Below are positions 7,981-15,039 of a stretch of 17,820 nucleotides of DNA, piece by piece. Source of the stretch: JAYZAP01 sp964645285 (lineage in GTDB: Bacteria > Pseudomonadota > Alphaproteobacteria > JAAXGF01). The position numbers and the translations under genes are program-made. Under the pieces are notes generated by a model. That model ran no database searches. It saw only the letters and a list, made by a program, of their open reading frames with translations, and was not told the origin of the DNA. Position 1 is the first letter of the stretch, and every line of letters starts with the position of its first letter. The DNA lies in the NCBI GenBank assembly GCA_964645285.1, contig CAZYDR010000075.1, positions 1-17,820 on the forward strand. Direction: 5' to 3'.

Positions 7981-8352
7981 TCAGCCCTTCTTCTTTTTGG
8001 CGTCGTCGCCTTTGCCGGGCGCGTTGTCGTTTTTCGCCTGCTCGCCCTTGACCACCACGTCGGACACCGTGCCCCGGGCCACCCGGACGCGGACTTCGGG
8101 AGCGATTTCGACGATCAGTTCGTCGTCACCTTCAACCCGGGCAATACGGCCGATAATGCCACCGCCGGTGACCACCCGATCACCGCGCTTGAGGCCGCCG
8201 AGCATGGACTTGTGTTCCTTCATTTTCTTCTGCTGGGGCCGCCATAGCAGGAAATAGAAGATCACGATAATCAGCACAAACGGCAGGAACATCTCGATAC
8301 CGCCACCGGGGGCTGCAGCACCCGCTTGGGCATAGGCCGGGGAAATGAGCAT
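7981..8352 (-). CDS. yajC: Preprotein translocase accessory subunit YajC
   Basis: YajC is a small inner-membrane protein associated with the SecDF complex. The 123-residue product has a short N-terminal region, one membrane helix (about 21-37, FLPFVLIIVIFYFLLW), then the conserved RPQQKKMKEHKSML segment and a cytoplasmic domain containing LKRGDRVVTGGGIIGRI. The tail after about residue 104 is lysine-rich and low-complexity, which is common in alphaproteobacterial YajC. It is the first gene of the operon: an AAGGAGAA ribosome site precedes ATG 8352 and a good promoter lies upstream at 8418-8445. Confidence 0.96.
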   Translation of the reverse strand: MLISPAYAQAGAAAPGGGIEMFLPFVLIIVIFYFLLWRPQQKKMKEHKSMLGGLKRGDRVVTGGGIIGRIARVEGDDELIVEIAPEVRVRVARGTVSDVVVKGEQAKNDNAPGKGDDAKKKKG

Positions 8353-8417
8353 CGAGTTCTCCTTGAATATAAGCGACGGCTCCGCGACCCGGAAACGTCG
8401 GCCAACAGCGATGCCGG

Positions 8418-8445
8418 ACTATAGCGATGAGCGCCCGATTTGCAA
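8418..8445 (-). promoter_or_regulatory. Sigma70-like promoter of the yajC-secD-secF operon
   Basis: On the minus strand the -35 box TTGCAA (8445-8440) and the -10 box TATAGT (8423-8418) are 16 bp apart. The predicted start near 8411 gives a leader of about 59 nt before yajC. The match to consensus is good for a GC-rich genome (-10 box 5 of 6), and its position at the head of a long operon supports it. Inferred from sequence only. Confidence 0.6.
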
Positions 8446-8536
8446 GTCATGGCGGGCCACCCGAGACATCGATATGGGGAACCGGAGCCATTGACGCAAG
8501 GGCGGCCTGTGATAGGCTTCGCGCCGTTTCGCGGAG

Positions 8537-8703
8537 CTAGTGGTTCGCTTCAGATATATGGTACCCATACGACGGCCTTCCGAGGTCATCCGACTTGGCG
8601 CGTGGCGCGCCGTGATGCTGGAGCATCACAAGCGTGCCTGACGCCCCCGGGGAAACGGGAACCGAGATCGTATGGGCACCATGTATCTGAATCGGACCAC
8701 TAG
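8537..8703. repeat. 167-bp element with 36-bp terminal inverted repeats and internal hairpins
   Basis: The left arm 8537-8572 and right arm 8668-8703 are imperfect inverted copies, 32 of 36 identical, both ending in CTAG at the outer edge. Inside are smaller hairpins: GGCGCG/CGCGCC (8597-8611), a perfect GTGATGCT/AGCATCAC (8612-8629), GCGT/ACGC (8632-8644) and CCCG/CGGG (8646-8659). As RNA read from the plus strand, two of the four arm mismatches become U-G wobbles, so 34 of 36 positions can pair. Two explanations fit: a small non-autonomous transposable element (MITE) inserted at a CTAG or TA target, or a structured RNA/regulatory element. No transposase is present. The outer right end lies 9 bp before the DUF815 ATPase start codon. 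Confidence 0.8.
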
Positions 8704-8712
8704 AAGCAAACC

Positions 8713-9567
8713 ATGACCGATCCCGACCTCGAGCCCCTGTTGCGGCGTATCGCCGACACTCTGGAGCGCATCGCGCCGGCGGCGCCCGCCGATAGCGAAC
8801 TGGCGGCGGCCAGCGCTTTCGTATGGCATGCGGAGACCAGTACCCTCGAGCCGGTGCATAAGGTCAACGCAATCGATTACGGCCTGCTCAAGGGCATCGA
8901 CCGGGTGCGCGATATCCTGCTCGACAACACCCGGCGTTTCGCCGCCGGCCTGCCGGCCAACAACGCCCTACTATGGGGCGCCCGGGGCATGGGCAAAAGC
9001 TCGCTGGTCAAGGCGGCCCATGCCTTGGTCGCCAGGGAGGCCGACCAGCTGACCCTGATCGAAATTCATCGCGAGGATACGCCGTCCCTGCCCCACCTGC
9101 TGGGTCGCCTGCGTGATACCGACCGGCGCTTCATCATCTTCTGCGACGACCTGTCGTTCGACGATCACGACACCAGTTACAAGTCCCTCAAGGCGATGCT
9201 CGAAGGCGGCATCGAGGGTCGCCCCGACAACGTGCTGTTCTACGCCACTTCAAACCGCCGCCACATGATGCCCCGCGACATGATCGAGAACGAACGCTCG
9301 ACCGCCATCAGCCCGGCCGAGGCGGTCGATGAAAAGGTCTCCCTGTCGGACCGCTTCGGCCTGTGGCTCGGCTTCCACGGCTGCAACCAGGACACCTATT
9401 TCGAGATCATCGACGGCTACGTCGCCCACTACGGTCTCAAGGTCGATGCCAAGACCCTCAAGGCCGAAGCCATCGAATGGTCCATGACCCGAGGCGCCCG
9501 CTCCGGCCGCGTCGCCTGGCAATACATCCAGGACCTGGCGGGAAGGCTTGGCCAGGGGCTGGACTAG
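8713..9567 (+). CDS. DUF815-family AAA+ ATPase
   Basis: The 284-residue protein belongs to the DUF815 family of P-loop ATPases. Walker A is GARGMGKSS (residues 89-97, Lys95), Walker B is FIIFCDDLSF (140-149), and sensor-like ATSNRRHMMPRDM and arginine-containing SDRFGLWLGF follow. NNALLWGARG is typical. The cellular role of the family is not established; ATP-driven remodelling is inferred from the fold. The in-frame TAG at 8701-8703, which forms the end of the inverted-repeat element, means the protein cannot start earlier than ATG 8713. The leader just before the ATG (AGAAGCAAACC) lacks a strong Shine-Dalgarno site. The gene converges with the NlpD-like gene, 7 bp apart. The family's placement beside yajC-secDF is familiar from alphaproteobacteria. 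Confidence 0.92.
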   Translation: MTDPDLEPLLRRIADTLERIAPAAPADSELAAASAFVWHAETSTLEPVHKVNAIDYGLLKGIDRVRDILLDNTRRFAAGLPANNALLWGARGMGKSSLVKAAHALVAREADQLTLIEIHREDTPSLPHLLGRLRDTDRRFIIFCDDLSFDDHDTSYKSLKAMLEGGIEGRPDNVLFYATSNRRHMMPRDMIENERSTAISPAEAVDEKVSLSDRFGLWLGFHGCNQDTYFEIIDGYVAHYGLKVDAKTLKAEAIEWSMTRGARSGRVAWQYIQDLAGRLGQGLD

Positions 9568-9574
9568 GCGGGTT

Positions 9575-10579
9575 TCAATTCCACGCCAGATATTCCATCG
9601 GATCGAAGGTCTCGACGCCGCGGCGTAATTCGAAGTGGCTTTGTGGGGTGGCGACGTCGCCGGTGCTGCCGACCCGACCGATGGTGTCGCCGCGCCGTAC
9701 GGTATCGCCGCGGCTGACCAGCACCACTTCGTTGTGGGCGTAGGCGCTGACCCAGTTGTCGGCGTGGCGGATCAGCACCAGATTGCCGTAGCCCCGTAGC
9801 TCGTTGCCGATATAGGCGATGACGCCGTTCTCGGCGGCGCGCACCGCCGTACCCCGGGCGGCCACAATGTTGATGCCGTCGTTGTGCAGGCCGCCGCCCT
9901 TGGGGCCGAAGCCGGCGATAACATCGCCCTCGACCGGCCACAGGAAGGTGTTGGCGGAACGTGGCGGTGGCGACGGCAAGGCTCCCGACGCCGGCGCCGT
10001 AGATGTCGCCGAGGCGGTCAGGATGGTCGGCTTCTTCGGCGGTACCGGCGGATAGTCGCCGGTGGCGGTGGTCGGGACGGTGACCTCGGGCAACACGGTC
10101 TTAGGCTCGGTCGGGGCCACGGCCGTGGGTATGCCCAGTCTCTGGCCGGTGGTCAGATTATAGGGCTCGCCAAGGTCGTTGATACGCGCCAGGACGCTGA
10201 CATCAACCCGGTAATGGCGGGAAATGCTGTAGAGGGTATCGCCGTCGACGACCATGTGAACCCGCTCACGGGGTAAAATCAGGCGCTGGTTCACCTGGAG
10301 CACATAGGGCGGCTCGAGGCCATTGGTGTCGATCAGGCCACGGATCGACAGATTGTAGCGCCGAGCAATGGCGTAGAGCGAATCGCCGGCTTTGACGATG
10401 ATCTCGCCTTCGGCGGGCACAACAACGATTTCTTCGGTGGGCGGCGGCGGCTCGGCAACGACAGGCTCGGCTGCTTGCGTCGTCTGGCCCTTGTAAACGA
10501 CTTGGGCCGGCGGTTGGGACGTGCAGGCGGCGGCGAACAGAACCATCGCCATCACCGGCCATGCGCCCCACTGGCCCAT
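9575..10579 (-). CDS. NlpD-like lipoprotein with two LysM domains and a degenerate M23 (LytM) domain
   Basis: The 334-residue protein has a lipoprotein signal peptide with lipobox FAAAC (Cys19), a proline-rich linker, two peptidoglycan-binding LysM domains (about 60-103 and 106-151), a second linker, and a C-terminal M23 domain (about 211-330). The metal-binding residues of active M23 peptidases are not all there. The HxGxD-type motif reads HNDGIN (232-237), with Asn where Asp is expected. The final HxH reads QSH (313-315). This pattern resembles E. coli NlpD, which activates a cell-wall amidase rather than cutting peptidoglycan itself. I infer an outer-membrane or periplasmic amidase activator in cell separation. 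It follows pcm by 6 bp, the same neighbourhood as nlpD in many proteobacteria. Confidence 0.92.
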   Translation of the reverse strand: MGQWGAWPVMAMVLFAAACTSQPPAQVVYKGQTTQAAEPVVAEPPPPTEEIVVVPAEGEIIVKAGDSLYAIARRYNLSIRGLIDTNGLEPPYVLQVNQRLILPRERVHMVVDGDTLYSISRHYRVDVSVLARINDLGEPYNLTTGQRLGIPTAVAPTEPKTVLPEVTVPTTATGDYPPVPPKKPTILTASATSTAPASGALPSPPPRSANTFLWPVEGDVIAGFGPKGGGLHNDGINIVAARGTAVRAAENGVIAYIGNELRGYGNLVLIRHADNWVSAYAHNEVVLVSRGDTVRRGDTIGRVGSTGDVATPQSHFELRRGVETFDPMEYLAWN

Positions 10580-10585
10580 GTCGCC

Positions 10586-11236
10586 CTACCCTGCCAGGCC
10601 GCCGACCGGACCGTCGGCAATCAGCGGCACGAAGCGTACCGGGAACATATGCTCGGTGACGCTGCCGTCCTCGGTGCGGGTGAGGCAGAGCAGATCCTGT
10701 CCGGGTACGGCATCGCCGACGGGAATGACCATCTTGCCGCCCACCACCAGTTGTTCGATCAACGCCGGCGGCACTTCGACCGGCGCCGCGGTGACAATGA
10801 TACGATCGAACGGCGCCTGGTTTGACCAGCCCTTGCTGCCGTCGCCGTGCCAGGTGACCACGTTGGTCAGGCCTAAAATCTTGAACCGCGCCTCGGCCTC
10901 ACGCAGAAGCTGGCGGTTGCGCTCCATGGTGTAGAGCCGGCGGCATAGGGGCGACAACACCGCCGTCTGGTAGCCCGAGCCGGTGCCGATTTCGAGCACC
11001 TTCATGCGCGGGCCGACATCGAGCTTGGCGGTCATGGCGGCGACCACGGAGGGCTGGCTGATGGTCTGGTCGTGACCGATGGGCAGAGCCGTATTGGCGT
11101 AGGCCTGGTCGATCAGGTTCTCCGGCACGAACTGCTCGCGCGGCACCCGTTCCATGGCGCCCAGCACAGCAGTATCGGTGATGCCTTCGCGGCGCAGCTC
11201 CATAATCAGGCGAATTTTGTCGTCGGCGAGACTCAC
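10586..11236 (-). CDS. pcm: Protein-L-isoaspartate O-methyltransferase
   Basis: Pcm methylates isoaspartyl residues in aged proteins using SAM, the first step in their repair. The 216-residue protein has the conserved substrate-side segment GHDQTISQPSVVAAMT, SAM motif I VLEIGTGSGYQTA, GDGSKGW and the PFDRIIVTAAP stretch; it ends with RFVPLIADGPVGG. Length and motif order fit the family. The GTG start at 11236 overlaps the surE TGA stop by four bases (GTGA), so translation is probably coupled to surE. Confidence 0.96.
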   Translation of the reverse strand: MSLADDKIRLIMELRREGITDTAVLGAMERVPREQFVPENLIDQAYANTALPIGHDQTISQPSVVAAMTAKLDVGPRMKVLEIGTGSGYQTAVLSPLCRRLYTMERNRQLLREAEARFKILGLTNVVTWHGDGSKGWSNQAPFDRIIVTAAPVEVPPALIEQLVVGGKMVIPVGDAVPGQDLLCLTRTEDGSVTEHMFPVRFVPLIADGPVGGLAG

Positions 11237-11985
11237 GCCAGGGCCTCGCGAAGTTTATTGCTGGTCACCTTGTGGGTGAGATCGAGGCACAGCGGCGTTA
11301 CCGCGATGGCGCCCCGGTATACGGCGTCCGTGTCGGTCCCCGGCTGGCTTTCCCGGTCGTTGCGCGTTTCACCGATCCAGTAGTAGGGCCGGCCGCGCGG
11401 GTCGATGCGCTCACTCAGCATATCGCCAACCTTGAAGCGCCCCTGGCGAGCCACCTCGACGCCCTCGACCGCATCGCTGGCGACGGCCGGAAAGTTGAGA
11501 TTGATCAGCACATCCGAGGGCCAGCCGGCGTCAACCAGGCGGCGGATCAGCGCCGGCGCATGGGTTTCGGCGGTGTCCCAGGAAATGTCGTCGGGGTCTT
11601 CGTAATGTTGGCTCAGAGCGATCGCCGGCACCCCCAGCAGGGTGGCCTCCATGGCGGCGGCGATGGTGCCCGAATAAGTCACGTCGTCGGCCAGATTGCT
11701 GCCCCGGTTGACCCCGGACAGCAACAGGTCGGGCTTGACCTCCGAATACAGACCGTTGAGCGCCAGCATGACGCAGTCCGTGGGCGTGCCATCGATGGCC
11801 AGGCGGCGCTCGTTGATGTGACGCACCCGCAACGGTCGCACCAGGGTCAGGGAATGGCCGGCGCCGCTTTGCTCGGTCTCGGGCGCCGCGACCCAGACAT
11901 CGTCGCTCAAGGCGGCGGCGATATTCTCAAGCACTTTGAAGCCGTGGGCGTCGATGCCATCGTCGTTGCTAAGCAGGATACGCAT
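11233..11985 (-). CDS. surE: 5'/3'-nucleotidase SurE
   Basis: SurE is a metal-dependent phosphatase acting on nucleoside 5'- and 3'-monophosphates, and on short polyphosphate in some species. The 250-residue protein shows the family's metal-site residues: SNDDGIDAHG (6-15, Asp8 and Asp9), the serine in TEQSGAGHS, and Asn in SGVNRGSNLADDVTYSGT. I start it at ATG 11985, preceded by a CGGAGA site, rather than at the TTG one codon earlier. It lies 12 bp after serS and overlaps pcm by four bases, in the surE-pcm-nlpD-like order widespread in proteobacteria. Confidence 0.96.
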   Translation of the reverse strand: MRILLSNDDGIDAHGFKVLENIAAALSDDVWVAAPETEQSGAGHSLTLVRPLRVRHINERRLAIDGTPTDCVMLALNGLYSEVKPDLLLSGVNRGSNLADDVTYSGTIAAAMEATLLGVPAIALSQHYEDPDDISWDTAETHAPALIRRLVDAGWPSDVLINLNFPAVASDAVEGVEVARQGRFKVGDMLSERIDPRGRPYYWIGETRNDRESQPGTDTDAVYRGAIAVTPLCLDLTHKVTSNKLREALA

Positions 11986-11997
11986 CAAGGTCTCCGA

Positions 11998-13275
11998 TTA
12001 CGACGGCGGGAAAATGACGTCTAGGCCGCCCATATAGGGACGCAACGCCTCGGGCACGATGACCGAGCCGTCGGCCTGCTGATAATTCTCCAGCACCGCC
12101 ACCAGGCAGCGGCCGGTGGCCACGCCCGAGCCGTTGAGGGTGTGGACGAATCGGGTGCCCTTTTCGCCATCCTGACGGAACCGCGCCTTCATGCGTCGGG
12201 CCTGGAAGTCGCCGCAGTTGGAGCAGCTGGAGATTTCCCGATAGGTGTCCTGACCGGGTAGCCAGACCTCAATGTCGAAAGTCTTCTTGGCCGAGAAGCC
12301 CATGTCACCGCCGCACAGAACAATCACCCGGTAAGGCAGATCGAGGCGCTGCAGTACCGCCTCGGCACAGTTCAGCATGCGCGTGAGTTCGGCGTCGGAC
12401 TCGTCGGGATGGGCAATGCTGACCATCTCGACCTTGGAGAACTGGTGCACCCTGATCATGCCCCGGGTGTCCTTGCCCGCCGAGCCGGCCTCGGAGCGAA
12501 AGCACGGGGTGTGGGCGGTGTAGCGCCTGGGCAGGGTCTCGGCCTCGACGATCTGATCGGCCACCAGATTGGTCAACGGCATCTCGGCCGTGGGGATGAG
12601 ATAGAAATCGTCGGTGGTGCGAAACAGATCCTCGGCGAACTTGGGCAGATTGCCGGTGCCGAACGCCGCCTGCTCGCGAACCAGCAACGGCGGATTGACT
12701 TCCGTATAGCCGGATTCGGTGGTGTGCATGTCGAGCATGAACTGAGCCAGGGCCCGCTCGAGTCGGGCCAGGGCGCCGGTCAACACGACAAAGCGGGCGC
12801 CGGACATGCGCGCCGCGGTCTCGAAATCCATCAGACCGAGGCCCTCGCCGATGTCGAAATGTTCCTTGGGCGCGAAATTGAACTCGCGCGGCGTGCCCCA
12901 GCGGCTTTGTTCGACATTGGCGCTCTCATCGGTGCCGGGCGGCACCGCCTCTTCCGGCAGGTTGGGCTCGCCGATCAGCAGTACATGGAGGGCGGTAGAG
13001 GCCTCGCGCTGGTCGTCCTCGGCCTGGCGATTGTCGTCCTTGAGGGTGGCGACTTCGGCAATCAGATCGTCGGCATCCTCGCCCCGGCCCTTGGCGGCGC
13101 CGATTTCCTTGGAGACTTTGTTGCGCTGCTCCTGGATGGCCTGGAGCTTCGATATGGCGGCGCGCACCACACCATCAAGGCGAAGGATTTTATCGGCAAT
13201 CGGCGGCAGGCCGCGCTTGGCGCGGGCAGTGTCGAAGGCGGCGGGATCGTCGCGAATGACTTTGGCGTCGAACAT
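11998..13275 (-). CDS. serS: Serine-tRNA ligase
   Basis: SerRS charges tRNA-Ser (and tRNA-Sec where present) with serine. The 425-residue protein has the N-terminal long helical arm (about 25-110, charged coiled-coil composition) that grips the tRNA long variable arm. The class II catalytic core follows: motif 2 in TPCFRSEAGSAGKDTRGMIR with the VHQFSKVEM stretch after it, and motif 3 in the segment GVATGRCLVAVLENYQ. Length and order match bacterial SerRS. ATG 13275 gives the standard MFDAKVIRDDP N-terminus. The 69-bp gap from tatC holds a candidate promoter, so it may be transcribed both from tat readthrough and on its own. Confidence 0.97.
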   Translation of the reverse strand: MFDAKVIRDDPAAFDTARAKRGLPPIADKILRLDGVVRAAISKLQAIQEQRNKVSKEIGAAKGRGEDADDLIAEVATLKDDNRQAEDDQREASTALHVLLIGEPNLPEEAVPPGTDESANVEQSRWGTPREFNFAPKEHFDIGEGLGLMDFETAARMSGARFVVLTGALARLERALAQFMLDMHTTESGYTEVNPPLLVREQAAFGTGNLPKFAEDLFRTTDDFYLIPTAEMPLTNLVADQIVEAETLPRRYTAHTPCFRSEAGSAGKDTRGMIRVHQFSKVEMVSIAHPDESDAELTRMLNCAEAVLQRLDLPYRVIVLCGGDMGFSAKKTFDIEVWLPGQDTYREISSCSNCGDFQARRMKARFRQDGEKGTRFVHTLNGSGVATGRCLVAVLENYQQADGSVIVPEALRPYMGGLDVIFPPS

Positions 13276-13310
13276 AGCTTGGACCGGGCTACGGAGGTTA
13301 TGGGCCGCCT

Positions 13311-13339
13311 TATATACGACGCGCCGAATCCTCAGTCCA
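13311..13339 (-). promoter_or_regulatory. Candidate internal promoter for serS-surE-pcm
   Basis: On the minus strand TGGACT (13339-13334) and TATATA (13316-13311) are 17 bp apart, each matching 4 of 6 consensus bases. It lies in the 69-bp tatC-serS gap and would give a leader of about 29 nt. It is plausible because serS needs steady expression, but the boxes are only moderate matches. Confidence 0.35.
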
Positions 13340-13344
13340 CCGCT

Positions 13345-14181
13345 CTAGCGCCCGGAACTGAAGTCCGTATCCTCTAGATCGTCATCGTCGTCATCGTCGT
13401 CGTCATTGGGCTCGTCTTCGTCCTCGAGATCGTCACGGGCCTTCTCGACCAGGCGAACGGATATGATCGAAGCCTCGTAAAGCAGGATAATCGGCACCGC
13501 CAGGCTGATCTGGCTCAATGGGTCCGGTGGTGTCAGAACCGCGGCGGCAATGAAAGCGGCGACGACGGCGTATTTACGTTTTTTCGCCAGCCCCTCGGAA
13601 CTCACCATGCTGGCCTTGGCCATGAGGGTCAACACCAGGGGCAATTCGAAACTGAGGCCAAAGGCGAAAATCAGCTTCATGACCAGGGACAGGTACTCGT
13701 TGACCTTGGCCTCAAGCTGGATCGGCAATGTGTCCGGCGTGGCGAGTTTTTCGAAACTGAGGAAGAACTCCCAGGCCACGGGCATCATCACGTAGTAGAC
13801 CAGAGCGCCGCCGGTGAAGAACAGGATCGGCGTCAGGATAAGGAACGGCAGGAACGCCCTCTTTTCCTTGCTGTACAGGCCCGGCGCGATGAATTGCCAC
13901 ATCTGGTTGGCGATCAGCGGGAATGAGATAAACAGGCCGGCGAAGAAGGCGACCTTCACGTAGGTAAAAAACACCTCGTGAAGCTCGGTGAAGATCATCT
14001 TCCGGTTTTCGCCAAGCTTGTCGGCGAGCGGCTGGACGAGAAATTCGAAAATGTCGGAGGCCACGTAGAAACAGGCGAAGAATGCAATCAGCAACACCGC
14101 GGCCGAGCGTATCAGCCGGGTCCGCAGCTCGATCAGATGTTCGAGCAACGGCGCTTTGCTGTCGTCAATATCGCTGGTCAT
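13345..14181 (-). CDS. tatC: Sec-independent translocase TatC with a long acidic tail
   Basis: TatC is the receptor core of the twin-arginine translocase, binding the RR signal peptide of folded cargo. The 278-residue protein opens with the conserved cytoplasmic PLLEHLIELRTRLIRS and has six predicted membrane helices, including the glutamate-bearing FGLSFELPLVLTLM segment. It is longer than typical TatC. The last ~30 residues form a strongly acidic cytoplasmic tail with a run of nine aspartates, encoded by a GAC/GAT repeat at about 13378-13405. This tail is unusual but is not expected to disturb the membrane core. It is 18 bp after tatB. Confidence 0.96.
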   Translation of the reverse strand: MTSDIDDSKAPLLEHLIELRTRLIRSAAVLLIAFFACFYVASDIFEFLVQPLADKLGENRKMIFTELHEVFFTYVKVAFFAGLFISFPLIANQMWQFIAPGLYSKEKRAFLPFLILTPILFFTGGALVYYVMMPVAWEFFLSFEKLATPDTLPIQLEAKVNEYLSLVMKLIFAFGLSFELPLVLTLMAKASMVSSEGLAKKRKYAVVAAFIAAAVLTPPDPLSQISLAVPIILLYEASIISVRLVEKARDDLEDEDEPNDDDDDDDDDLEDTDFSSGR

Positions 14182-14199
14182 GGATCAGATATGAACGCC

Positions 14200-14613
14200 C
14201 TAGGCGCTGGCTTGGGTCTTGGGCGTATCGGTCGCGGGCTCACTGTCGCCAGCCGAAGGCTTGGCCGGCGTCTCGTCGACGGCCTCGGGTTTGACTTCGG
14301 ACGCTGCCGTACTGGTGTCGTCCGCCGCCGCTGGGTCCAACGCCTTCTTTACCGAGCCCGTAGGGTCGATGGCGTTATCGAGTTCCCGGGTCGGATTGAT
14401 TTTACTTACGGAGTCGATGTCCTTCTTGAGGTCGGCAACATCCGCTTCCCGCGCCATATCATCGATGCTGCGCTGGAACTGGCGCGCCATGGTGCGCGCC
14501 TTGCCAACCCAGCCGCCGACCCAGCGCATGATGCGCGGCAGGTCCTTCGGTCCGATGATGATAACGGCGATGACGGCGACAACCGCCATCTCCGGCCAGC
14601 CAATGTCAAACAT
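14200..14613 (-). CDS. tatB: Sec-independent translocase TatB
   Basis: TatB joins TatC in the receptor complex that recognises twin-arginine signals. The 137-residue product has a short N-terminal membrane helix (MFDIGWPEMAVVAVIAVIIIG), the GPKDLP turn, an amphipathic helix with RWVGGWVGKARTMARQFQ, and a low-complexity Ala/Pro/Thr/Asp-rich C-terminal tail. Glu8 in the membrane helix is a TatB hallmark. ATG 14613 has only a weak ribosome site. The 45-bp gap from tatA is filled by a hairpin (14631-14658). Confidence 0.95.
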   Translation of the reverse strand: MFDIGWPEMAVVAVIAVIIIGPKDLPRIMRWVGGWVGKARTMARQFQRSIDDMAREADVADLKKDIDSVSKINPTRELDNAIDPTGSVKKALDPAAADDTSTAASEVKPEAVDETPAKPSAGDSEPATDTPKTQASA

Positions 14614-14630
14614 ATGGGCCTATGCCTTTG

Positions 14631-14658
14631 GTGCTGTCCGGCCTGTGTCCGGCAGCAC
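14631..14658 (-). other. Intercistronic hairpin between tatA and tatB
   Basis: The arms GTGCTG-T-CCGG (14631-14641) and CCGG-CAGCAC (14649-14658) form a 10-bp stem with one bulged base and a 7-nt loop. It directly abuts the tatA stop codon and ends 17 bp before the tatB start. There is no T-tract, so it is not a standard terminator. It may protect the tatA 3' end or lower tatB translation; this is inference from position. Confidence 0.5.
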
Positions 14659-14913
14659 TCAGCCTTCCGCCGCTTTTTCCTTGTTGACGGCGGTATCCGC
14701 CTTATCGGCGGCTTCGACCGTCTCCGTGGTTTCGGCGGAGTCCGCCTCGTTGATTTGGTTAGGCGTCGTCGTGGGCTCTTCCTTCATCCCCGTCTTGAAG
14801 GCCTTAATGCCCTTTGCCACGTCACCCATCAGCCCAGGAATCTTGCCACGGCCGAATAGCAGGAGGACAACCGCTAACACGATCACCCAATGCCAAATAC
14901 TGAACGCTCCCAT
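14659..14913 (-). CDS. tatA: Sec-independent translocase TatA
   Basis: TatA polymerises at the membrane to let folded proteins cross once TatBC has bound cargo. The 84-residue protein has the expected N-terminal helix (WHWVIVLAVVLLLF), the FGRGKIP hinge, the amphipathic helix LMGDVAKGIKAFKTGMKEE, and a flexible Thr/Glu/Ala-rich tail. An AAGAGG ribosome site precedes ATG 14913. It is the first gene of the tatABC-serS-surE-pcm-nlpD-like run. The 126-bp gap upstream contains a GC-rich hairpin (14984-14998) and only weak promoter-like sequence, so I cannot place its promoter with confidence. Confidence 0.95.
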   Translation of the reverse strand: MGAFSIWHWVIVLAVVLLLFGRGKIPGLMGDVAKGIKAFKTGMKEEPTTTPNQINEADSAETTETVEAADKADTAVNKEKAAEG

Positions 14914-15039
14914 TTACCTCTTGCTCCTAGTCTCTCTGTCGCCGGCCATTTCCAAGGCGGCGCATAATGTCAGAAAGCGCATAGCGGCGCAACGCCGCCT
15001 AAAACGCTGGCTTTGAACGGGTTTCTCCCTGCCCCTCCT

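Noticed and set aside
8440..8703. Plus-strand 87-codon open frame across the inverted-repeat element
   Set aside because: Its sequence is dictated by the element arms and hairpins, it has no ribosome site, it overlaps the yajC promoter, and the product resembles no protein family I know.
12409..13377. Long plus-strand open frame (322 codons) opposite serS
   Set aside because: It is the antisense of a complete SerRS with all class II motifs; no start signal or family match was seen.
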